Of a stretch of 64,000 bases of DNA, positions 21,401 through 30,386 are shown piece after piece. Numbering within the stretch: the first letter of the stretch is position 1; each line of letters opens with the position of its first letter. The stretch comes from Coptis chinensis (lineage: Eukaryota; Streptophyta; Magnoliopsida; Ranunculales; Ranunculaceae). The DNA lies in assembly GCA_015680905.1 (NCBI GenBank), contig CM027378.1, positions 43,249,001 through 43,313,000 on the forward strand, given 5' to 3'. Below the pieces are notes generated by a model. The model was not told where the DNA came from. It worked only from the letters and a program-made list of their open reading frames with translations, and did no database searches. Made by a program: the position numbers and the translations under genes.

Positions 21401-22272
21401 ATCCCATAAAGGTAATGACTGCACATGAGAAATTTAGTACCTGTGAGCACCTTCGATGCAGTATCCCAGAAGCCGTACTAAATTTTTGTGGCGCACGTGG
21501 CCGATGGCCTCAACTTCAACTTTAAACTCTTTCTCTGCTTGACCTCTATATCAAGTGTACATAAATTAGCACTCCCCGAACTGGAAGAATTTATAAAATT
21601 TGCAACATTAAACCATTAGTGAACTTACAAATTGTTGAGAAGCTTTTTAACAGCTACCGGATTCCCATTGATTAAATACCCACGGTAGACAACACCATAT
21701 CCACCTTCCCCAAGGATATTTTCCTTTGAGAATCGGTTGGTTGCAATTTCCAGGTCCCTCAATGTAAACCAGTGACCCCATCCTAGTTGAGAGAACTCAG
21801 GTAATCCTGTAAGTGGTGACGGAGTAGTTATCACATGCGAAGATGACTGCCTGTATGCAATAACTGACCCAGTGCTCCCTTCTTCCCCTGATTGATAACG
21901 GGCAACTGCTTCTTTCTCCACGCTGTTAAAATTTCCAGCATTCTTTGCTTTGTCTGAAAATAAGTTGGTCGCAACCGTGCTATACTCCTTAGTGTAAGAT
22001 TTATTATGAACTGTTAAAATTCCCCCACGAGTAATTATTTGATTGGCCAGTATATGTTCCACCCTGACCTCCTTGATTTCCTTTGACATGGTTGGTATAT
22101 GGCTAAAGGGGAGTTTATCATTGCTTCGTCTTGATTTCTTCCGTGAAAGACAAACAGAAAGCACAGAGAGCATTGTTACAAAAAACACACCAACAACGAT
22201 TCCAATTACAATCCAAATCTTGAGACCAAAAACATATGTCTTCTCTGACATTCCAGCACTAAGAGTTGTCAT
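12462..22272 (-). CDS. Transmembrane receptor-like serine/threonine kinase (At2g42960/At3g59110 type), seven exons
   Basis: Coding exons: 22272-21629, 21545-21441, 15568-15446, 15351-15181, 15073-14944, 14428-14216 and 12587-12462. The joined frame is 1512 nt, giving 503 residues with every junction in phase and GT-AG introns. A short N-terminus precedes a single membrane span (about residues 18-43); the kinase domain starts after [18 protein letters not shown]. Key residues are present: glycine loop [11 protein letters not shown] from about 188, VAVKK with Lys209, HRDIKSSN with Asp307, and DFG Asp325. GTFGYVAPEY reads GTFGCVAPEY, Tyr to Cys at 349. The tail is Arg/Ser-rich ([20 protein letters not shown]). 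Length and domain order match this plasma-membrane RLK family, which has almost no ectodomain; ligands are unknown. Intron 2 is 5.9 kb and intron 6 is 1.6 kb, both transposon-filled. Start chosen because the span follows directly. Gene appears intact. Confidence 0.92.
13218..13389. repeat. Inverted-repeat MITE copy A in kinase intron 6
   Basis: The left arm CTACAATGACAC...GTGACGTGGAGGATGATA is inverted at the right as TATCATCCTCCACGTCAC...GTGTCAGTGTAG, enclosing ATGACATGTATCATC palindromes. The whole unit folds into a long hairpin. No clear target duplication is seen. Confidence 0.65.
13406..13604. repeat. Inverted-repeat MITE copy B in kinase intron 6
   Basis: The ends are CTACACTGACACA and TGTGTCAGTGTAG, followed inward by AATTGACACATT and ATCCGACACAGTGAT arms that pair almost throughout. 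It is a close relative of copy A, only 16 bp away, and both copies are preceded by AATT. Long arms suggest a Mutator-like or foldback MITE; class is uncertain. Confidence 0.7.
13716..13963. mobile_element. MITE with GGGGGTGTT termini in kinase intron 6
   Basis: The left end GGGGGTGTTCGTTTTT and the right end AAAAACAAACACCCCC form terminal inverted repeats of a 248-bp element, flanked by CTA and TAA. Interior TACTTATAAGTA motifs are also inverted. Size, G-run ends and three-base flanks suggest a Tourist/Harbinger or hAT MITE. Confidence 0.65.
17897..19039 (-). mobile_element. Probable solo LTR in kinase intron 2
   Basis: Read on the minus strand it has an LTR layout: a long U3, a TATA box GCCTATATAAAG near 18,170-18,181, a purine-rich leader, and an end with CTATTCCGCTGCGCATGG, typical of long plant Ty1-copia LTRs. 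No internal region is attached. The octamer TTATAGTT lies at both sides (17,889-17,896 and 19,040-19,047) and may contain the target duplication, but clean TG...CA ends are not apparent at those points, so the borders are approximate. Confidence 0.55.
19060..19555 (+). other. Unrecognised open frames inside kinase intron 2
   Basis: A 142-codon frame includes [20 protein letters not shown] and [20 protein letters not shown]. Composition is protein-like only in the second half. It is antisense to the kinase gene, next to the apparent solo LTR. It may be a decayed transposon ORF; I cannot name a family. Confidence 0.2.
20401..20752. mobile_element. Variant ATATCG-rich MITE in kinase intron 2
   Basis: GCCCAAAATATCG (20,408-20,420) is inverted as CGATATTTTGGGC (20,740-20,752), and the interior is dense in CGATATATCG motifs. 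TTAGACT flanks it on both sides (20,394-20,400 and 20,754-20,760), giving 7 of 8 bases of a possible hAT duplication if the left end is at 20,401. The ends differ from the CATAGTAC family, so it is a sister family or subfamily. Confidence 0.6.
20939..20970 (-). other. Possible Helitron 3' terminus
   Basis: On the minus strand CGCACGTGCG, a perfect palindrome, is followed closely by CTAGT, the hairpin-plus-CTRRT layout of Helitron 3' ends. The next base is A, not the usual T, and no matching 5' TC end was located. Confidence 0.3.
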
Positions 22273-22560
22273 TCTTCTGAAGTTGAAGGCTACAAAACCG
22301 GTTATTGAGGAAAGTATAAAAGTGGTGAAAAAAACTTGGCTTTCTCATACAAAAGGGTGTCTAAATGTAAGCTCAAATGGAGCTTTCTGACACAACACCT
22401 TAACCCAAGCATTGGTGATAGGCTGCCTGATAACAACAGTAAAGAAGGGTGGAGTAGTTGTCAGTGGTGGGTGAAGAAGAGGTGACTTGCATTGTAGTGA
22501 AAGGGAGCATGGGAATGGAAGGTTGGCTGGGTTGGGTTTTTCTTCATTAAATTCTGTGAA
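22273..22560 (-). promoter_or_regulatory. 5' untranslated and promoter region of the receptor-like kinase
   Basis: This is upstream of the kinase start. No ORF is seen and no single TATA box stands out. The 5' untranslated region may contain an extra intron. The stretch is bounded by MITE-rich DNA beyond 22,725, so the local promoter is short. Confidence 0.4.
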
Positions 22561-22724
22561 AAATGACTCATCACCATACTTTCTAAAAGTTTAAAAAATG
22601 GCAACTCTTTTAATACTGAACTTTTTACGTTAGTCAGACTCAGACTCGAACATGAGGCTGGAGTCAGTAATGTGAATACGTGATGATGTTAATTTCTAGC
22701 TTGCGTGTGGTCTGGGCATTCTCA

Positions 22725-23835
22725 CGTACGGGTTTAAAACGGTGAAATTGAAAAAAAAAAAACTTAGTTTGTATTTTAAACCGAACGTATCCTGAAAAAA
22801 AAACGGAAAAAAAAAAAGCGTAAAAAAACGTAAGACATACAAAACGGGTTTAAAACGTATAATACGTAAAAGAAACGGTAAAAATCGATGATAAAGAATA
22901 TAATAGATAAAGAGTTTGATTTTTTATAAGAGTGGAAAAAAAAAATAGGCACATAAAATAAAAATAATAATAATACAAATGAAAGAAAATTCAAATACAT
23001 GAAAGTATCAAATTATAATTACTCATCCAAATACTAGAAGTTTTAGATTCAGTACCAAAACACGACTCTAAATAAGATACTACTAATTACCAACCATAAT
23101 GACATAATCAAATACTACAAATAAGTTAATAACTTTAAAATTTCCAATTATTAATAGTCCAAAACAAAATAAAGCTGTCTCAATCATAGTACAAAATATC
23201 AGGATATGGATATTTATCGATACTCAATTTCTGGATATGTATCGTGGATATATCCCTCTTTTTGGGGATATTTGACATTGTTTCACATGCAAATATCGTG
23301 GATATATCCAAAATATCGACAAATATCGTGGATATTGTGGATACTTCTTAATATATAATGATACATTATTTATATTTATTTGAAATATAATAGTAAATAT
23401 TAAATAAAATTGTTATATATACAAAATATCACAAAATATCCCCAAATATCACAAATATCGTCAAAATATCACCGATATTTGCAGTCGTATATCTCTCTAA
23501 ACATATCGTGATATTTATATATCTTTCTCTAAAATCTGGATAGATATCCCCAAATATCGCGATATATCGGGATATTTTGTACTATGGTCTCAATAAGTCA
23601 ATCGTTAATCCACTCTTCAAAAAGGCAAACTCCAAAATCCCTTTTTCTTCTTTTTCTTTCTTTTTAAAAAAAAAAACAAGAGATTTTCAAAATCTTGGGT
23701 TTTAAATGGTTTTTAAGTTTAAAACACGTTTTTTTTTTAAAAACTCGGGTTTTAAACTGTAACAAGACGCCTTGCCAATATCTCGGGTTTTAAACACGTT
23801 TTTTTAAAAAAAAAACACCGGATTTGGTGACAATG
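22725..23835. repeat. AT-rich foldback-like region with GGGTTTAAAAC motifs, split by a younger MITE
   Basis: Left part (22,725-22,890) has CGGGTTTAAAACG and long A-runs. Right part (23,690-23,830) has CTCGGGTTTTAAAC and T-runs in partly inverted relation. The 402-bp ATATCG MITE sits between them, so the older element was probably interrupted. Exact ends are not visible. Confidence 0.4.
23185..23586. mobile_element. 402-bp hAT-type MITE, ATATCG-rich, with perfect 8-bp target duplication
   Basis: Termini CATAGTACAAAATATC (23,185-23,200) and its exact inverse (23,571-23,586) are flanked by GTCTCAAT on both sides (23,177-23,184 and 23,587-23,594). The 8-bp duplication and CATAG start support hAT. 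The interior is packed with GATATTT, CGATAT and ATATCG motifs. The ends match those of the 4.28-kb element at 7405-11,682, so this looks like its deletion derivative. Confidence 0.88.
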
Positions 23836-23935
23836 GGTCTGGGTCGTTTAATCTTCTACAAGAAGGCCATACTAGTGTAGTTTACCCATTTACCCTCCAC
23901 TAGATTAGCCAATTAGGATTTACCACACTTAATTA

Positions 23936-24442
23936 GAGCATCTCTAGGTGGTAGTATCACCTCCCAAATTCTTCAAATTTGCTTCTAAAACTCAGAATTT
24001 CGCAAAAATCCAACTATAGGTGGAATCAAATTCGATCGCATCACCTGTCTAGCCGCATCCTTGTTCGCAAATTTGGGATTTCGGATGCGGATGCGGAGCG
24101 ACAGTGGTAATGTCGTCCCAATTTTTATTTTTTTTGACTTTGACCAGCACGCTGCACCAATTGTACTGTCGCGCGCCACTCCTAATGTTGCATGAGTTTT
24201 TTTTTTCAACTTTTTCAATTTGGGCCCTACATTGGGAATGTCGCGTGGATTATTATTTTTTTTTTTCACTTTTTTCAATTTTGGCGACAGTAATATTAGC
24301 GCGCGACATTACCAATGGCGTGTGTGGTAGACCCTCCAATCAAATTTGCGCGACAACCTAAAGTTGGTCAAAATTTGAGTCCAATTTCTCCAAATTTTGC
24401 CTTTAAATTTGAAGGAAATACTACCACCGCCTAGAGATGCTC
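23936..24442. mobile_element. 507-bp PIF/Harbinger-type MITE
   Basis: The left end GAGCATCTCTAGGTGGTAGTA is inverted at the right as TACTACC then CCTAGAGATGCTC, with three extra bases in the right arm. TTA flanks both sides (23,933-23,935 and 24,443-24,445), the Harbinger target. Inside, AATGTCG and GCGCGCGACATTACC motifs and T-runs recur in inverted order. No coding capacity. Confidence 0.88.
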
Positions 24443-24445
24443 TTA

Positions 24446-25370
24446 TAATGACTTCAACAACTGTTTCAGCATGTGGATTTCACAATCATTTCTTTCGAAC
24501 TGGAAGGACAAGCGTGTGGATTGCTATCACAAAGCTCATAGATTTGAATATAGCAACGTTTATAAAGCTTGGTGGCATGTTATTAGAGCCCAATTCAAAA
24601 TTAGAGATGGTGAATTATACTTACCAAGCTCGGTCTTATCTGAGATACGGCCAAGAATTCAATAGGTAGCTAATGGTGAGTTCCCTCAATATTGGGCCGT
24701 GACATGTGAACGGAACTTTAAGTCTTTGACAAACTTACCATTACACAAATAAGAAACAACGCCAATTTTCAAAGCCATGGGAAAATGTGGACTGCAATAT
24801 CTTCTCTGCTTAGGAATGAATTTCAAATCTTATTTAGTCACAACTGAGTAAGATAAACTAAGAAAAATCCAGACATATGATGCGCATGGTCTTTACATGC
24901 AAGTGGAGCTTTAAAATTATGAGTATGTCTTTAGTGCGCGTGATGTATGGCTACGCACAATTCCTGACCACATATTTTCCAACCCGTAACCGGTAGCCGA
25001 AGTGCCCACCTAAGGGTAGCGTTGGCATTTCACATATTTTCATTCATCCCCAATTTATCGTATTTTCTATTCTTCTCAATTAGATTGCGCGCCCAAATCT
25101 TCTCACCCCTTTCACCTCTTCTTAAATTCATGGTCAATCATTTACTTCTTTCACTCTCTAAAGTTTACTGACAAAGGAAGTAGAGCAAAAAGAGTGACAA
25201 CAACCAACAACACTACACGGCTTGAATACGTTCAACATTGAGGTTAGTTTATCATCCAATCAACGAAGTCGATTTAATCTTTCCTCTTCTCTTTAAGGTA
25301 CATTAGAATTTTTCATATTTAGGTCGTTTGTACTAAAAAAAGTTTTCTTTATTTAGGTAGGCTCTCTATG
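24446..25370. other. Unassigned, with a short unrecognised frame
   Basis: 24,471-24,665 is open and reads HKAHRFEYSNVYKAWWHVIR then AQFKIRDGELYLPSS. It may be a transposon remnant. The remainder, up to the start of the FRS pseudogene, shows no gene; a possible 5' leader or intron of the FRS copy lies at 25,200-25,370. Confidence 0.3.
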
Positions 25371-28340
25371 ATGGCCAATCGAATAAGGCTCGATGATGAC
25401 GAAGAGTTTCTTAGAAGTCTATGTTTGAAAGTTTTGGGTATGATGAAAGTGATTCTCTGGATGTGGAATCAATTGTTTCCACGATGGAGAATGAAAATAT
25501 TGACAAGATAGTGATAGTGATCTTTGAAGAGTCCGATACATATAGGGCTTATATAGAAGACAAAGCAACATTTTTATCTATCTGAGTTCAAGACCTCGGA
25601 CGAGGCCTACACTATTTATAATGAGTATGCCAAATCACCGGGCTTCGGTGTTAAATAAGGATGTTTATAGAATTCATCCAAATGGAGTTGCTATTAAGCG
25701 GAGATTTGTGTGTTCATCCCAAGGTCAACGACATGCAGATAAACTCCAATCGATGACACCCAAAAGAACACCCAGACAGGGCACTAGGTTCAATTGTAAA
25801 GCCTGCATTGTTGTTGTTTTTTATTCTGAAGCAAAGTTTTGGACTGTGAAAGAGTTTATTGGGGAACACACACATCCACTTGTATGGTATCCGACTTCAA
25901 TGTTTCTTCGGTCACATAGAAATGTGAGTCGAGAAGCGTTGGAATTTGCTACGTGCCTAAATGATGTCGGTGTTAAGAATGCCAAGTGATGGGTCACTAT
26001 GCACATATAGGCCGGAGGTTTCCTTAATGTTGGTTTTACGAAAAAGACTTGTATAACAAAATGGGAAAAGAGGAGGAAAGTCAGTATTGATGGCGGCCTT
26101 GACAACACACCGCTTGCCAACTTAGAGGACAAGGTGAAGTTAGATCCTTTATTTCATTACAACTATGAGTTAAAATCGAGGTAGGCGGTTGGTCAAATTT
26201 GTTTTGGGCGGATTCCACCTCCGCTGCATTCTCAGTAGCTTTGGTGATGTGTTGTTGTTTGATTCAACGTCTGAGAGCAATCGATTACGGATGCCGATCG
26301 TTGTGTTTTTGGAATCAACAACCACCTACGGACTATAGTTTTGGTTTTGCTCGATCATAAGTGAGTGTGACGACACTTATAAGTGGGTATTGAAATTATT
26401 TATTGACGATGTGTGGTGAACACCCTAAATCGGTCATTACCGATGGTGACGCAAATGATTAAGTAATGCTTTGAAATCTATTCTTCAGATTCAAAACACC
26501 GGTACATTGCTCTTGGCACGTATTGAAAAATTGCATCACCAATATCAAAATCCCTGGATTTGCAACAGAGTTCAGCTCTATTATGTTTATGAAATGTTCT
26601 TGGGGAGAGTTCGAAGAAAGGTGGAGACAGCTAGTGGAAAAATACGAAGTTAGTCATAACACATGGGTGATGAAGGTACAGAAGAAACGGGCGAGGTGGG
26701 CAGAATCGTATCTTCATGGTGAGTTCTTTGGCGGTTCGCGAAGCAACCAACGTTCTTGAAGTCTATTAACTCTGTTATAAGACATCATGTTAAGCCCGGG
26801 GATCGCGGCTGTTTGAGCTATTTGGGAAAATGGAATTGGCGGTTGCAAATATCCGTCCACCGAGAGCACTGAAGAAGAGGTAAGGGGATCGAACGCCGAA
26901 GCCTTTTTCATTGGTAGCCACTTGATTGAATATGCAAAGCGGTGAGAATCCATCTATACTCGAAATGCTTTTCTTGCTTTTATGAAGTAGTTCTGGGGAG
27001 GAATCGATGTACACCGTAGAAGATAAACATGATGTGGGTGACAATATTCGTGTATACACCATCACCGCCATCCGAGCAGGGCAAAAAGACGAGTGTGGAA
27101 TACAACCTTTTAGAAGCGGGATGCTAGATGTTCATGTGGGCTATTTCATTCGTTTGGATTTCCATGTAGACATATCATTTCAGTTTATAAACACGAGGAC
27201 CTTCGTTGAAATACCCCGAGCTGTTTTTTAGGAGATGGACACGAAGTTGCTAAATCTGTCATTCCAAATAACGATCCAAGTTTTTCTTCGCAGGCTGCTT
27301 CCATTATTCGTCACAGTGAGCTTATAGGGAAATGCAAGAAGATATGTTTGTGGGCCTCTCAAACAGCCAAAAATAGTGAAGTTTTTAAATCCATGTTATC
27401 ATCTTTTTCTAGAGCTTCTGAAGGCAGTCCACAAGTTCCCTTTGAAATGCCTTATGTTCCACCAGAAAGTGGTACAATGGATGGCATTCCGTCTTCTAAA
27501 GGCACCACCGAGGTAGAGATGCCTTTCACCCCACCTAAAACCGCCCATCGTCCATTTGTTAATGATCCACCACACGTAAAATCGAAGGGTAGGCCGCATA
27601 AATGTAGTAGATTGAAAGGTCAGAATGAGACAAGAAAAAAGAAGTGTGGCCACTGTGGTATCGTCGGGCACACAAGGCCCACATGTCCACTTTTGCATCC
27701 AAACGATGGGGGTAAGTTTCTTATACCATTGCCATATTTCACTTGTCTGTTAACATTAAATAGTTACAAAAGTTTGTTGATTCCGATTTGTATTCGTCAA
27801 TATATTTCTTGTGGTGCAATCGCTTTTTGGTCCAAGTGCTAAAAGCCTTAACTATGTCGGCGTCTTTCGCGAGGAGTTACAATGTGAGTGAGGATGATGA
27901 CGGGTTAAATAGAGATCTTTGGATGTAAGTGATAATTTTTGGCGTTATCTTCTTTTTATAAACGCAAGAAAATGTTTCTTGTTTGTTATTTTCATGGGGT
28001 TCAAAGTAATGTTGCTTGTTTGGTGAAGTAGTGGAAGTTGGTAATGAAGCGGGGGATCTCGAAAGACCAAGCAATGTAGCAAGTGTCGATCTATGGAGCA
28101 CACAAAGTGTAGGTGTCCTGATTTGGAAGGTATGACACAATTTTTACCGACGTAATTTTTCTAGTAGGGAGTAAACTAAACTTAGATTGTACCATTAGAG
28201 TGACTATTTTTCTCCTGTTGAACTTATAGTGTTTCCCGTGGATGAGGTTGGGAGGAAGGTTTCGGAGAAATTCAATGTTGGAAAGTTTTATAGTGACGAC
28301 GGGAGAGTCTTTTTCCGTATTACGGATGGTTGACGTTAGG
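25371..28340 (+). pseudogene. FAR1-RELATED SEQUENCE (FRS/FHY3-type, MULE-derived) pseudogene
   Basis: Collinear but frame-broken remains of an FRS protein. First, an acidic start (FESFGYDESDSLDVES). Then a FAR1 DNA-binding region: DEAYTIYNEYAKSPGFGV, RRFVCSSQGQRHADKL, GTRFNCKACI and FWTVKEFIGEHTHPLV (about 25,600-25,900). Next, MULE transposase-like blocks near 26,290-26,790: VFGINNHLRT, then KNCITNIKIPGFATEF. Finally two CX2CX4HX4C zinc knuckles: CGHCGIVGHTRPTC (27,650-27,690) and CSKCRSMEHTKCRC (about 28,070-28,110). Several stops and frameshifts separate these blocks. FRS proteins are nuclear transcription factors domesticated from Mutator-like transposases; this copy cannot be translated whole. 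Confidence 0.75.
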
Positions 28341-28699
28341 AAAGAGGAGTACAATGCTGCTAAGCTTTAGAGCAGTTGTTGCTAATCTTCTAACAAGATT
28401 TTTGTAAGCATTTTTGTAATATCGCACAATGGTGAAGATTTCAAGATTGGCTTCTAAATTATTTTGTAGCGGTATCTATGGTGTTATTTTCTTATTTTCT
28501 TTGGTTTAATCAATGAAATAGAGCAATATTCTATAATGCTATATTGACAAGCATTGTTTGTATATTATATTATGTGTTTCTTATTGTTGGGATGTTGGGG
28601 TTGTCCCTCACCATGAGACAAGACCATCAGCAGACATATGTCAGTTCATAAATGGATCTGTTCGTTCTTACAGCGCCGAACAGAGGAATATGCCATAAA

Positions 28700-29830
28700 C
28701 AGTAACATAACATTCTGGTATGACAAATATAGTGTCATATCTATCTGTGATTGTAGTATACTACCAAACGTATATATATTATAAAAAGTCACATAACATT
28801 CGAAAGTATGACATATATAGTGTCATATCTATCGATCGATGAGTATATAAAATTATATGACATAACTCCTAGGAGGTCGGAAGATCTAAAATTATTGTGA
28901 ATATACCTGCTGGTTCCTCCTCGTATGATGAGGACTTGCCTGATTAGTACTAATTACAGTAATGAGATTAAGAAACCAATTCTTGATTGTAATGCGTGGG
29001 GAGAAAGGGACTATGAACATCTCATTATTCATAGCTACCGAACTATGAACAATTCTACTTTCCGGTATGTTTCTGTATACTGTATGTACTACGAACAATC
29101 AATGTTCATAGTCATGAGCTATGAATATTCTTTCTTCATACCACAATTCGACTATGAGCAATGATTGTTCATAGTTCGATCGGTAGCTATGAACAGTGAT
29201 TGTTCATAGTTCGGTAGCTATGAACACTCAATGCTATGAACAATAAGTGTTGAGCTATGAACAATGAGTGTTCATACCACAATTGACTATGAACAATGAT
29301 TGTTCATAGTCATGAGTGATGAACATTCTTTGTTCATACCACAATTGGACTATGAACATAACAGAAGGTTGGAGCGCTTGCAGAGGAATATGTCATATGT
29401 TAACATAACATTCTAGTATGACAAATATAGTGTTATATCTATCTGTGATTCTTATGATATACTACCAAACGAATATATTATAAAAACTGACATAACATTC
29501 GAGTATGACATATATAGTGTCATATCTATCAGCGATTCACATAACATTTGAGTATGACATATAGTATCATATATATCGATGATTGTAGCTTTGACATACT
29601 ACTACCAACTGTATAAAACTCATACTAGCATATATTATAAAAAGTAACATAATATTCGAGTATGACATATATCTAATTGTGATTGCTACGCTTATGAGAC
29701 CCAACGTATAAAACTCTTATTGATATAGCTTATAAAAAGTGACATAACATTTGAGTATGACATATAGTCATATATATCAGTGATTGTAGCGCTTATGACT
29801 TACTATTACCAAACGTATAAAACTCTTATT
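28700..29830. repeat. AT-rich tandem repeat with ATGACATATATAGTGTCAT dyads
   Basis: Units contain GACATAACATTCGAGTATGAC, a dyad around TATATA, ACTACCAAACGTATAAAACTC and TATTATAAAAAGT. Roughly six diverged copies are seen, at about 28,709-28,870 and 29,390-29,830. The block is split by the TGTTCATA array at 29,010-29,362. No gene. Confidence 0.65.
29010..29362. repeat. TATGAACA/TGTTCATA dyad array A
   Basis: Repeated TATGAACA-n5-TGTTCATA hairpin cores with centres such as ATGAT, CTCAA and ATGAG, joined by linkers like CCACAATTGGAC. This is the most irregular array of the family. It interrupts the AT-rich tandem repeat. Confidence 0.8.
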
Positions 29831-30386
29831 GACATACTATCCTCTTAAACAATTGTTTTATTGTACCATCCATAAAGTATGATATACTTTCTGTTTATAG
29901 AACATGAGTACGATATACCATAAAGTATGATATACTACATCCTATATGACATTTTTATAACATATATCCATGCTTTTACAATGCAATACCGGTAGTAGGT
30001 CACGTACTACTCGTACTCTATGAAATATTAACTTATGAGTAATACTTTCGTCACCCGATTGTCTCTACACACGGCAAATTTATTCAAAAAAAAACTGGTG
30101 CTGCTCTCTCCACACCCCATTTTTTGTTAATATAACCATTATAACCTTAAATAACTCTCCACTCTCTCCACACCCCATTTTTTGTTAATATGACCATTAT
30201 AACCTTAAATAACTCTCTCCACACCCCATTGTAATTCAAACGAGCTCTTCACCGTACTTACTACTCCACGAACACTCCTACCACTCATGCTCTCTTAAAT
30301 TTCTCCCCCTCCCTCTGTTGTTCTCTTAGGTTAGTCTTGAGTTACCCACAAAATTGTTGTTATTCTCACCAAATTTTCACTTTAAG
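29831..30386. other. Intergenic with a 70-bp tandem duplication
   Basis: CTCTCCACACCCCATTTTTT followed by GTTAATATNACCATTATAACC occurs twice head to tail (about 30,098-30,170 and 30,171-30,233). Otherwise AT-rich with no gene; it leads into the MULE/OTU remnant. Confidence 0.5.

Noticed and set aside
26714-27071. Minus-strand frames within the FRS pseudogene
   Set aside because: The plus strand carries the collinear FRS blocks; the minus frames are shadows.
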